64,000 bases of DNA from an uncultured Acetobacterium sp. (GTDB lineage Bacteria; Bacillota; Clostridia; Eubacteriales; Eubacteriaceae): assembly GCF_963664135.1 (NCBI RefSeq), contig NZ_OY760905.1, forward strand, positions 1,426,001 to 1,490,000, written 5' to 3'. Of this stretch, positions 1 through 8,081 are shown one piece after another (the first letter of the stretch is position 1; every line of letters starts with the position of its first letter). The position numbers were made by a program, and so were the translations under genes. The notes under the pieces were generated by a model. It had not been told where the DNA came from and did not search any database. It saw only the letters and a program-made list of their open reading frames with translations.

Positions 1-1453
1 TCCCGAAGGTTTCATTAACGATGATATTCCCAAAGTACTTAAGCACCGTGGAGGCTTCACTTTTCTGATCTTCGATCTCAAATAATTCGGGATGATCGTC
101 AATAAACTTGGTATCACATTTTCCATTGATAAAGGTTGGGTGCTGCAAGACATTGATCAGAAAATCTTTATTCGTCTGAACGCCTTCAATCTTCATTTCT
201 TTGAGTCCCCGTACGGCTTTACGGCGAGCATCTTCAAAGGTTCTGGAGAACGAGGTACTCTTGACTAAAAGACTGTCGTAATAAGGGGTAATTTCCGCTC
301 CGGTAAAGCCATTACCGCCATCCAGTCGGATTCCAAAACCGCTGCCGGTTCGATAAACATCTAAACGGCCGGTATCCGGCATAAAGTGATTCTTAGGATC
401 CTCGGTGGTGATTCGGCATTGAATTGATGCGCCCCGGGTTTCGATGGCATCCTGACTCGGAATCCCGATTTCTTCTGAATCTAAGCGCAAGCCCTGAGCA
501 ATTAAAATCTGGGACTGAACCAGATCAATGCCAGTGACCAGTTCGGTAACGGTGTGCTCTACCTGAATACGAGGGTTCATTTCGATAAAATAGTGATCGC
601 CCTTTTTATCGACCAGAAACTCAATCGTTCCGGCGTTACGGTAATTGACTTCTTTGGCCAGTTTAATAGCATCCCTGCAGATCGCCTGGCGCTGTTCGTC
701 ATTAATGCTTAAGGATGGGGTAAATTCGACAATTTTCTGGTGACGTCGCTGGATGGAACAGTCCCGTTCGAAGAGATGGACCACATTGCCATGATTATCC
801 CCCAGAATCTGAACTTCAATGTGTTTCGGTTCTTCCAGATATTTTTCAACAAAAATGGTTCCGTCACCAAATGCCTTGGTTGCTTCGCTGGTTGCTGAAT
901 GGAATTCTTTCAGTAAGTCTTTTTCATCCCGAACAATTCGCATGCCGCGACCGCCGCCGCCGGCTGCTGCCTTTAAGATAATTGGATAACCGGCCTTTTG
1001 GGCAAACTCAATCGCTTCTGCATCCGAAGTGATCGGTTTTTCAACTCCGGGTATGGTTGGCACATTGACACTTTTGGCGACAATTTTTGATTGGATCTTA
1101 TCGCCCATTTTTTCCATCATTTCATGGGTTGGTCCAATAAAGACAATTCCTTCCTCTTCACATCGCTTTGCAAAAAGCGGGTTTTCCGAAAGAAAACCAT
1201 AACCGGGATGGATGGCATCAACTTCTTTTTTCTTAGCCAGTGTAATAATCTTGTCCATATCCAGATAGGCTTCGACCGGACCGGTGGTTCCGGTAATCAG
1301 ATAAGACTCATCCGCCTTGGTTCTAAACAGGGATAGTTTATCTTCTTGTGCATAAATTGCCACGGTATGAATCCCCAGCTCTTGACAGGCTCGAATAATT
1401 CGAATGGCAATTTCTCCTCGATTGGCAATTAGTACTTTATTAAACTTTTTCAT
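1..1453 (-). CDS. pyc: pyruvate carboxylase, N-terminal part (runs off window)
   Basis: Translating the minus strand from the ATG at 1453 gives an uninterrupted biotin-carboxylase domain of about 484 residues with no stop before the window edge. It begins MKKFNKVLIANRGEIAIRI, has the HPGYGFLSEN motif, the glycine-rich ATP loop (KAAAGGGGRGMR) and the catalytic EMNPRIQVEHTVTE segment. This domain carboxylates biotin using ATP and bicarbonate. The close match in the first 60 residues to pyruvate carboxylases (VAIYAQEDKLSLFRTKADE) favours the full-length anaplerotic enzyme making oxaloacetate over an acetyl-CoA carboxylase subunit, but the carboxyltransferase and biotinyl domains lie outside the window. 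An AGAAGGA ribosome binding site precedes the start. Confidence 0.9.
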   Translation of the reverse strand, partial: MKKFNKVLIANRGEIAIRIIRACQELGIHTVAIYAQEDKLSLFRTKADESYLITGTTGPVEAYLDMDKIITLAKKKEVDAIHPGYGFLSENPLFAKRCEEEGIVFIGPTHEMMEKMGDKIQSKIVAKSVNVPTIPGVEKPITSDAEAIEFAQKAGYPIILKAAAGGGGRGMRIVRDEKDLLKEFHSATSEATKAFGDGTIFVEKYLEEPKHIEVQILGDNHGNVVHLFERDCSIQRRHQKIVEFTPSLSINDEQRQAICRDAIKLAKEVNYRNAGTIEFLVDKKGDHYFIEMNPRIQVEHTVTELVTGIDLVQSQILIAQGLRLDSEEIGIPSQDAIETRGASIQCRITTEDPKNHFMPDTGRLDVYRTGSGFGIRLDGGNGFTGAEITPYYDSLLVKSTSFSRTFEDARRKAVRGLKEMKIEGVQTNKDFLINVLQHPTFINGKCDTKFIDDHPELFEIEDQKSEASTVLKYFGNIIVNETFG

Positions 1454-1658
1454 ATTTCCTTCTACTTTCTTGAATGCATCTTTATGCATAAATAATTCTC
1501 ATCTATAAAAAATTAATTGTAGCTATTATATAAAATTGCGCCCAAATATTAAAGCTATTTTTTCATGAATTTTGAATTATTTTTTTTAATAACTCATTCT
1601 TCTTTATTAAAGCAGTTTTATGGGACTAATTTGTCACTTTTATTGATATTTTTTATAA

Positions 1659-1961
1659 TTATCTCTTATTTTTTGCCTGTTTACGATATTTAATAATGAC
1701 CGGACTATCGCTCTTTTTATTTAGTTTAACGATTTTCTTTTTTGCTCTATTGTGAAGTTGAGGGTTTTTTAGTTGGTGATTTTCTTTTGATTCTCCGACA
1801 TCTTCATTTATTTCACTTTCTAATGATTGTTTACGATGATTATCTTCTACGCTTTCATCCATCATATTGCTTTGAGAATATAAAGCTTTAGTTAAATAAT
1901 TCACCATAAAATATCCGGGAATGACAATAACAGCAACAATAACTAACATTCCAAGATCCAT
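1659..1961 (-). CDS. small single-pass membrane protein of unknown function
   Basis: A protein of about 100 residues with one N-terminal hydrophobic segment (roughly residues 3-24 of the ATG form) and a long, charged, lysine-rich tail, so probably membrane-anchored with a cytoplasmic tail. I do not recognise the family. It follows the chorismate mutase gene with almost no gap; an upstream in-frame GTG at 1973 would overlap that gene by 11 bp, whereas the ATG at 1961 starts just after its stop codon. It is the last gene of the aro run before a gap of about 200 bp and pyc. The position suggests co-transcription, not a role in aromatic synthesis. Confidence 0.6.
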   Translation of the reverse strand: MDLGMLVIVAVIVIPGYFMVNYLTKALYSQSNMMDESVEDNHRKQSLESEINEDVGESKENHQLKNPQLHNRAKKKIVKLNKKSDSPVIIKYRKQAKNKR

Positions 1962-1962
1962 T

Positions 1963-2259
1963 TTATTTACCACTTTCGAGTATTTCTTGTTTTTGGATCC
2001 AATCTTTCTGATAGTCCTTACTGGAGATTAGAATCTCCTGTAAAAAGCGCTCATATTCTTTGGTATACTCCTTATTTTTCAATTGAATCAGATTTTTTTC
2101 CAGCATTTTTTCTTCCCGGCTTTGATCGAATATATTACCATGATTACTGAATTTATATTCAGCCACCGCTTTTATACAATCCATTCGCTGTTCAAAAAGC
2201 ACTCGCATTTGTGCATCAATCTCATCTATCTTATTTCTAATTTCATCTAATGACTTCAA
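1963..2259 (-). CDS. chorismate mutase, AroQ type, stand-alone
   Basis: A 98-residue all-helical protein of the AroQ fold that converts chorismate to prephenate for phenylalanine and tyrosine synthesis. The start (SLDEIRNKIDEIDAQM) and the following VLFEQRM...IKAVAEYK pattern hold the conserved Arg and Lys residues of the active site, and the length suits a monofunctional mutase. The start codon is TTG, chosen because a strong GGAGGTAG lies 4-5 bases upstream. It lies 25 bp downstream of aroC, so the end product of chorismate synthase is used by the next gene in the operon. Confidence 0.85.
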   Translation of the reverse strand: MKSLDEIRNKIDEIDAQMRVLFEQRMDCIKAVAEYKFSNHGNIFDQSREEKMLEKNLIQLKNKEYTKEYERFLQEILISSKDYQKDWIQKQEILESGK

Positions 2260-2284
2260 TTAGCTACCTCCGTAATGTGAAAAA

Positions 2285-3364
2285 TCAAAGTAAAAAATCT
2301 GCCATGCAAATCGCCGTCACCGCTTCTACTACCGGAAAGGCTCTAATAACAATACAGGGATCATGACGCCCCTCTATTTTTAAGGTCGCATCCTTCATTT
2401 GCGCCAAATTAATGGTTTGCTGTTCTTTCCCAATGGATGGGGTCGGTTTAAAAGCCACTTGAAAAACAATTGGCATGCCATTGGAAATGCCACCGTTAAT
2501 CCCACCATTATTATTGGTCAGGCTTTCAATCTTGCCATTTGTGATTCTTAACGCATCGTTGGTTTCCGAGCCGTGATGCTCAACCACATCAAAACCGGCA
2601 CCAAAGGTGACCCCTTTGACTGCGGGAATGGAGAACAGCAACGCTGACAGTTGACTCTCAATCGATTCGAAAAAAGGATTACCAATTCCCGGTTTTGCCC
2701 CGGTGATAAAGCCTTCCACAATTCCGCCCACTGAATCGTCATCTTCCATAGCGGCAATTATCGCTTGTTTCATCGGATCTTCTAGATTGGCATGATACAG
2801 AGGAAAAGCCGGGTTTTTAAAGCCATTACATAACGTCTCATATCGTTTCCAATCTTTGATCGGTTCATCTTTAATATTTGCAATTGAAACGATCCGGCTG
2901 CCAATACGCATCTCTGGTCGAATTTCGCTGAGGATCTCCTTAGCAATTGCTCCTGCAAAAACCAGTGGTGCTGTCAGTCGTCCGGAGAAGTGGCCGCCGC
3001 CACGGTAATCCTGAAAGCCGCCATATCTGGCGTTGCTGGCATAGTCAGCATGTCCGGGACGCATCAGATCTTTTGTTTTGGCATAATCCCCGGAGCGGGT
3101 GTTCTCATTGCGAATCAGTCCCGCCAAAGGCGCACCGGTAGTTTTACCATTAAAAATCCCACTGAGGATTTCAATCTGATCGCCTTCTTTTCGAGGGGTT
3201 GCCAGCGGATTCCCCCGGGCTGCCCGACGGTTCAGTTCGTGCTGAACCCGTTCCAGATCAATCTCGATCCCCGAGGGCAGGCCATCGATAACAGCACCGA
3301 TGCCATTGCCATGGGATTCACCAAAAATTGACACTTTAAATTTATTCCCCCATGTCGAGCCCAA
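2285..3364 (-). CDS. aroC: chorismate synthase
   Basis: Chorismate synthase, the FMN-dependent last step of the shikimate pathway (EPSP to chorismate). Family signatures are present: FGESHGNGIG near the start, RAARGNP, GHADYASNARYGGFQDYRGGGHFSGR, and GGISNGMPIVF with GRHDPCIVIRA towards the end. An open frame extends 24 codons further upstream, but the family start is (L/S)GSTWGNKFKVS, and a GGAGGTGA box sits 5 bases before the TTG at 3364; that TTG is therefore taken as the start. This places the ribosome binding site and first 23 bases inside the end of aroA, implying translational coupling. Confidence 0.93.
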   Translation of the reverse strand: MGSTWGNKFKVSIFGESHGNGIGAVIDGLPSGIEIDLERVQHELNRRAARGNPLATPRKEGDQIEILSGIFNGKTTGAPLAGLIRNENTRSGDYAKTKDLMRPGHADYASNARYGGFQDYRGGGHFSGRLTAPLVFAGAIAKEILSEIRPEMRIGSRIVSIANIKDEPIKDWKRYETLCNGFKNPAFPLYHANLEDPMKQAIIAAMEDDDSVGGIVEGFITGAKPGIGNPFFESIESQLSALLFSIPAVKGVTFGAGFDVVEHHGSETNDALRITNGKIESLTNNNGGINGGISNGMPIVFQVAFKPTPSIGKEQQTINLAQMKDATLKIEGRHDPCIVIRAFPVVEAVTAICMADFLL

Positions 3365-4643
3365 TCCACTCACCTCCCATTTCTTTGAAATCTTCCCAAA
3401 AATGAGGATAAGATTTATTGACCGATTCGGCTCCATCTAAGACAATCTTTCCATCGGCGCAGATCGAAGCAATGGCCACTGCCATGGCAATCCGATGGTC
3501 ATTATGACTTTGCACATGTCCCCCGGTAAATCGCTCGATTCCGTGAATCACCAGTCCATCGGAAGTTTCTAAAACCTTACCGCCCAGTTTATTGAGCACA
3601 TCCGCCGTAGCCATCAGCCGATCCGATTCCTTAAATCGCAATCGTTCGCCATTGATGATCGTGGTCGTGCCGCTGCTCAAGCTGCCAACGACCCCTAAAA
3701 TCGGTACCAGATCCGGACATTGGGAGACATCGATGATGGTTCCCCGGGTTTGTGATTTTTTTACAACCAGCTTATCCAGTTGAACATCGATGTCGCCACC
3801 CATTTCTTTAAGGATATCGACAATCACCTTGTCTCCTTGCTGGGAATTATAGTTTAAATCCTGACAGTCCATCATTTCGCCAATGGTTCCGGCGACCAGC
3901 CAGAAAGCCCCCTGGGAAAAATCGCCCTCCACTCGATAGTGACAAGGTGAATAAGCCTGATTGCCTTTAATCAGAAAACGCTGGTCGTTTTCATTGACAA
4001 TCTCAATTCCAAAGGTGTTTAAAACGTCCAGGGTGATATCGATGTATGGTTTAGATTCTAACGTTGATGTTAGTTCAATGACCGAATCCCCGGTCAGCAG
4101 TGGTAATGCAAACAGCAGTCCGGTAATAAACTGGGAACTGACTCCGCCATCGATCCGATAGGTTCCGGGAGTTAAACGCCCCTCCAGCGCCAAAGGCAGA
4201 TCCTGTTCTTGAGTTAAATGTTCATAATAAATTGATTTTTCTTGAAATATTTCGTAAAAGGGCTTCATCGGCCGGGTAACCAAACGGCCTTTTCCAGTAA
4301 TCACCGCCCGCTTTGGCTGTAGCAGCACAATCGGGATAATAAAACGGAGCGTCGATCCCGATTCATTACAGTCAATTGTTTCACTCTTGAGCTCCAGGGG
4401 ATTGCACCCTTTTATTGTTAAGGAATAGCGCTTATTCGCTTCTTCCTGATAAGTAATGCTTGCCCCCAAGGCGACCATGGCGTTGCAGGTGGCAATCATA
4501 TCCTGGGACATCAGCACATTTGAAATCACGCTTTCGCCCTTGGCCAATCCCGCCGAGATAATCGCCCGGTGGCTGACACTTTTTGACGGCGGTATTTCCA
4601 AACCGCCCGTTAATAACCTCGGTGTAATCTCTATCGTTCTCAT
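3342..4643 (-). CDS. aroA: 3-phosphoshikimate 1-carboxyvinyltransferase (EPSP synthase)
   Basis: EPSP synthase, joining PEP and shikimate-3-phosphate. At 433 residues it has the usual length. Visible motifs are PPSKSVSHRAI at the N-terminus (substrate-binding Lys and Ser), the GNAGT-like loop as CNESGSTLRFIIP, VTRPMKPF, DGGVSSQFITGLLFALPL, ERLRFKESDRLMATADVL and SHNDHRIAMAVAIA. It sits between aroB (upstream, separated by a palindromic repeat) and aroC (overlapping by 23 bp). The loop has the sequence ESGST instead of the more common NAGTA, as in class II enzymes. Confidence 0.93.
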   Translation of the reverse strand: MRTIEITPRLLTGGLEIPPSKSVSHRAIISAGLAKGESVISNVLMSQDMIATCNAMVALGASITYQEEANKRYSLTIKGCNPLELKSETIDCNESGSTLRFIIPIVLLQPKRAVITGKGRLVTRPMKPFYEIFQEKSIYYEHLTQEQDLPLALEGRLTPGTYRIDGGVSSQFITGLLFALPLLTGDSVIELTSTLESKPYIDITLDVLNTFGIEIVNENDQRFLIKGNQAYSPCHYRVEGDFSQGAFWLVAGTIGEMMDCQDLNYNSQQGDKVIVDILKEMGGDIDVQLDKLVVKKSQTRGTIIDVSQCPDLVPILGVVGSLSSGTTTIINGERLRFKESDRLMATADVLNKLGGKVLETSDGLVIHGIERFTGGHVQSHNDHRIAMAVAIASICADGKIVLDGAESVNKSYPHFWEDFKEMGGEWIGLDMGE

Positions 4644-4707
4644 TTTCTTCCTCGTTATTTTCTATTTACTATAATATACAGAAACCTCAATATAAAAGAA
4701 AAGTCTA

Positions 4708-4805
4708 GTACCGACAATTGTTATATCATGTTGTTTGCATCAGGGCGAACACGGCGTAGCCTGTCCGATCCTGCAGCAAACAACAGATTAACAATTGGTC
4801 AGTAC
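4708..4805. repeat. 98-bp imperfect palindromic repeat, full-length copy
   Basis: The left end GTACCGACAATTGTTA pairs with the right end TAACAATTGGTCAGTAC; inside these, TGTTGTTTGC pairs with GCAAACAACA, and the centre (GCGAACACGGC / GCCTGTCCG) is again self-complementary, so the whole element can fold into one long hairpin. A second nearly identical copy lies at 21545-21643, and 55-bp versions lacking the centre lie at 27527 and 32010. It lies between aroB and aroA, so it would be transcribed within the aro mRNA. No coding potential is apparent. Confidence 0.88.
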
Positions 4806-4835
4806 GGTAGTTTTCATCGCACTAAGCTATTTCAA

Positions 4836-5903
4836 TTATCTAAAAAGCTCGATGGCTTGTTGTTTCTGAATTTTGACAATCTGTGCCTTACCGATTTTTT
4901 CCAGCGCACAAATATAGAGCGAGTCATTTTCGAATTTTTTATCAGTGAACAGAATTTCCTGTACCTTATCCAGTGGCATTTTGGGAAGTTCGGTGGGCAA
5001 TCCGTAATTTTCAAGTATTTCAATGATATTGTCATAGGTGTCTTTTTGAGTGATTCCCTCTTCCACTGTTTTTTTCGTGATCTGAGCCATCCCGATGGCG
5101 ACCGCTTCGCCATGAGAATATTTTTTAAATTTAAAATAAGTTTCCACCACATGGCCCACCGTATGACCAAAGTTTAATATCCGTCTTAAGCCCTGTTCGT
5201 GTTCATCGGTTTGAACTACATCACGTTTAATCTGACAGCACTTGGAAATGATTTCTTCCATGTCTTCGACCAGATCTTCATAATAGGCATACCCCATCAG
5301 TTTGACGAAAAGCGGCGCACTGCTAATGCAGCCATATTTGATCACCTCGCCCATGCCATCAATCATATAATGATCTTCCAGTGTTTCCAGAAAAAGCGGA
5401 TCAATAATAACCGCCTTAGGTTGGTGAAATGCCCCGACCAGGTTCTTTCCGTAGTCCAGATCAATCCCAACTTTTCCACCAACGCTGCTGTCAACCTGAG
5501 CCAGGAGCGAAGTAGGCACCTGAATTAAATCGATTCCTCTAAGATAGGTTGCCGCACAAAATCCACCTAAATCACCAACAACCCCACCGCCCAATGTCAG
5601 AATTGCATCACTGCGGGTAATGTTGCACTTAACCAGCTCATTGTAAATCTCGGCGGTTTGTTCCAGACACTTGCTTTGCTCGCCTGGAGGAATAACAATG
5701 CTGTAAACTTTCGGTCCGGCCAGGCGAACCTGACGTTCCACCTCACTTAAATATTCTTTGGCAACATTTTTATCGGTAATAATAACAACCTTATGATACT
5801 GGGAAAAAAGCGCTTTCATTTGGGATAACCGCCCTTTGATACCTTTTTCAATGATAATGGGGTACTGGTGTGTATTCTCTGTTTTGCAAATTAATTCCTT
5901 CAT
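4836..5903 (-). CDS. aroB: 3-dehydroquinate synthase
   Basis: Dehydroquinate synthase, which cyclises DAHP to 3-dehydroquinate with NAD and a divalent metal. The 355-residue protein carries PPGEQSKCLEQ, the NAD-binding LGGGVVGDLGGFCAATYLRG, the VPTSLLAQVDSSVGGKVGID stretch, and the metal-binding histidines in LNFGHTVGHVVE and YSHGEAVAIGM. It is the promoter-proximal gene of the aro run, with AAAGGAG before the ATG and an extended -10 promoter about 30 bp upstream. The genes for the other shikimate steps (DAHP synthase, dehydratase, dehydrogenase, kinase) are not in the window. Confidence 0.93.
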   Translation of the reverse strand: MKELICKTENTHQYPIIIEKGIKGRLSQMKALFSQYHKVVIITDKNVAKEYLSEVERQVRLAGPKVYSIVIPPGEQSKCLEQTAEIYNELVKCNITRSDAILTLGGGVVGDLGGFCAATYLRGIDLIQVPTSLLAQVDSSVGGKVGIDLDYGKNLVGAFHQPKAVIIDPLFLETLEDHYMIDGMGEVIKYGCISSAPLFVKLMGYAYYEDLVEDMEEIISKCCQIKRDVVQTDEHEQGLRRILNFGHTVGHVVETYFKFKKYSHGEAVAIGMAQITKKTVEEGITQKDTYDNIIEILENYGLPTELPKMPLDKVQEILFTDKKFENDSLYICALEKIGKAQIVKIQKQQAIELFR

Positions 5904-5933
5904 TCTCTCGGCTCCTTTAAAATCTTATCCTCT

Positions 5934-5942
5934 ATTATATCA
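5934..5942 (-). promoter_or_regulatory. extended -10 promoter of the aro genes
   Basis: On the minus strand this reads TGATATAAT, a full extended -10 box, about 30 bp before the aroB start. The region 16-17 bp upstream (TTTTAA) is a poor -35, as is usual for extended -10 promoters. Confidence 0.55.
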
Positions 5943-6041
5943 TAGTTTTTTTATTTTAAAACCATAAAGCACTTTCCTGCTCACAACTATGGTTTGAGCA
6001 ATGGTGACACCTGTCTTCCTAACAGAGACAGTTTTAGTTGT

Positions 6042-6069
6042 AAAAGAACCGCCTTTTAAGACGGTCTTT
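6042..6069 (-). terminator. probable terminator after the ABC importer genes
   Basis: An imperfect stem (AAAGACCG... pairing with CGGTTCTTT in minus-strand sense) lies just downstream of the last permease gene, followed by a short T run. It separates the importer operon from aroB. Confidence 0.45.
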
Positions 6070-6084
6070 AGAAATCAATTTTGT

Positions 6085-7017
6085 TTAGCGGTCTTCCTTG
6101 AAATAGTTTTTCCCCAGCCAGGCCGGTTCTTTTTTATTACTGCTTTTTCGCATCGATGTAAAGATCAATACGAAAACAGTTGCCAAGTACGGCAGGGCAG
6201 TGAATAAATAAATCGAAACGGGCAGGGTATATTGTTGGAGCCAGAAGCTGGCAATATCCAGCGCCCCAAAGAAGTAAGCCCCCAACATTGCTTTACCGGG
6301 ATTCCACATCGCAAAGATAACCAGTGCCACGGCTATCCAACCGCGACCGCTGACCACATTAACCGGATAGATACTAATATATACCAGCGATAAGAAAGCG
6401 CCTCCCAAACCACACAGCGCTCCACAAAGAGCGATATTAAAATATTTATATTTATCTACCGGAATCCCACTGGCGTCTGCCGCCACCGGATTCTCCCCGA
6501 TCATGCGGGTGTTCAGCCCCCACTTGGTTTTATAGAGATAAATATAAATGGCAATCACCAGGATATATGAAAAATAGACATAGACACTCTGGTTAAAAAA
6601 GATCTGTCCAATATATGGAATATCCCCTAATAAGGGCAGCTTGATCGGTGCAAAAAAAGTGGTGATCGCTTCTGGTACTTTCTTTCCCACAAAATTCTTC
6701 CCGAAGAAAGCTGCAAAACCAACCCCAAAAATACTGAGGGTAAGTCCGGTAACGACCTGATTGGCTTTTAAGCTGATGGTCAGGAAGCCATAAATCAGAG
6801 CGCCTGCGGCACCGGCAATGGCAGCACACAGTACCGCCACATAGGGATTGCCAAAGGTGAACCCGGCAATAAAGCCAATAACCGCTCCCATTTGCATCAT
6901 CCCTTCAACCCCAAGATTGAGGTGTCCCACTTTTTCAGAAATAATTTCTCCCAATGTTGCATAAAGTAAACAAGTTCCGGCTTTAACAGCCGCAGCTAAG
7001 AAAAAGATAAATTCCAT
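6085..7017 (-). CDS. BMP-type ABC importer, permease (YufQ/NupQ-like)
   Basis: A 310-residue integral membrane protein with 8-9 hydrophobic segments, of the BPD_transp_2 permease family paired with BMP-type binding proteins. Diagnostic segments include GEIISEKVGHLNLGVEGMM near the N-terminus and NPVAADASGIPVDKYK in the coupling loop, followed by GRGWIAVALVIFAMWNPGKAMLGAYFFG. It would form half of the membrane pore. Its ATG overlaps the stop codon of the preceding permease gene by one base (TAATG). Such systems usually import nucleosides or purines, but the substrate is inferred from family only. Confidence 0.88.
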   Translation of the reverse strand: MEFIFFLAAAVKAGTCLLYATLGEIISEKVGHLNLGVEGMMQMGAVIGFIAGFTFGNPYVAVLCAAIAGAAGALIYGFLTISLKANQVVTGLTLSIFGVGFAAFFGKNFVGKKVPEAITTFFAPIKLPLLGDIPYIGQIFFNQSVYVYFSYILVIAIYIYLYKTKWGLNTRMIGENPVAADASGIPVDKYKYFNIALCGALCGLGGAFLSLVYISIYPVNVVSGRGWIAVALVIFAMWNPGKAMLGAYFFGALDIASFWLQQYTLPVSIYLFTALPYLATVFVLIFTSMRKSSNKKEPAWLGKNYFKEDR

Positions 7018-8081
7018 TATGCAACCTCACTTTTCGTTTTATCAGAAACAAATCGATATTGTAATGCAAATTCACTTCCCAAAATAAAGAACAGAATAAT
7101 GGCCTGGATCATATCCGCCACCGACCCGGGAATCTGGAAAGCGGTCTGGATATAGGACGCCCCCTGTAAAAGCACTGCAAAGGCAAACGAATTCATGACC
7201 ACAAAAGGCACCTTAAGCCCTGAGAGCCAGGCAACGATGATAGCGGTAAAACCAAGTCCCCCGGTAATTTCAGTCGAAAGAGCCCCACTGACGCCGGTTA
7301 TCTGCATCATTCCGACTATCCCGCATAAGCCACCGCTGATCAGGGCTGCAATCATAATGGTTTTGGTAACGTTAATCCCAATGTATCGAGCGGTGTTTTC
7401 ACTTTCACCCAATACCGAAATTTCAAAACCAATTTTTGATCGATTCATAAAATAATACATCGCCAACACAATGATAACCGCCATCAAAATGCTGAGATTA
7501 AACCCACTCACATTGGGAAGCAAAGCATTATTGGGAAGATTGGCAATTTTAGGCATCCCATTGGCTGCCGGATCTTTCCAGAAATCATATTGCAAAGCCG
7601 TTACCAGTGTCAGTGCGATGTAATTTAACATCAGCGTAAATAAGGTTTCATTGGTACCATACCGGGCTTTGAAAAAAGCCGGAATCATCAGCCAAACTGC
7701 TCCAAACACAAAGGAAACCAGTACCATTGTCAGCAGCATAATCGGCAGGGGCAGATTAGGAAATGACCGAACCACAAGGGTTGTTCCCACCGCTCCCATC
7801 AAAAACTGACCTTCCGCACCAATATTCCAAAAACGCATTTTAAAAGCAATCATAACCCCCAGGGACAATACCAGCAGGGGAACCATTTTGACAATAGTAG
7901 CAGCAAATCGATGGATGGTGCCAAAGCAACCTTGAAAAATTCCAATATATAATTCAATGGGATTGGCCCCGGCAAAAACAACAATGATTGATGCCACTGC
8001 CAGCGCCGCCAAAACGGCTAGTACCCGGACAATTATTTTTTCCCGTGTTTTGGGAACATCTTTTTTTACGATATGGAGCAT
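7017..8081 (-). CDS. BMP-type ABC importer, permease (YufP/NupP-like)
   Basis: A 354-residue permease with an N-terminal transmembrane helix (about residues 15-38) and at least eight further segments. Conserved stretches include MIAFKMRFWNIGAEGQFLMGA, GTNETLFTLMLNYIAL and GESENTARYIGINVTKT (coupling loop). It is the second half of the membrane channel and forms a heterodimer with the following gene product. It overlaps the ATPase gene by 16 bp and the next permease by one base, so the three are tightly coupled in translation. Confidence 0.88.
   Translation of the reverse strand: MLHIVKKDVPKTREKIIVRVLAVLAALAVASIIVVFAGANPIELYIGIFQGCFGTIHRFAATIVKMVPLLVLSLGVMIAFKMRFWNIGAEGQFLMGAVGTTLVVRSFPNLPLPIMLLTMVLVSFVFGAVWLMIPAFFKARYGTNETLFTLMLNYIALTLVTALQYDFWKDPAANGMPKIANLPNNALLPNVSGFNLSILMAVIIVLAMYYFMNRSKIGFEISVLGESENTARYIGINVTKTIMIAALISGGLCGIVGMMQITGVSGALSTEITGGLGFTAIIVAWLSGLKVPFVVMNSFAFAVLLQGASYIQTAFQIPGSVADMIQAIILFFILGSEFALQYRFVSDKTKSEVA

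Noticed and set aside
1454..1658. Promoter for pyc
   Set aside because: A TATAAT-like box exists near 1525-1535 on the minus strand, but no acceptable -35; not listed as a feature.
2947..3331. Plus-strand frames within aroC
   Set aside because: Antisense shadows of a strongly conserved gene.
3365..3436. Longer aroC reading frame starting with ATG at 3436
   Set aside because: The extra 24 residues lie inside aroA, do not resemble chorismate synthases, and the TTG at 3364 has the strong ribosome binding site and family start.
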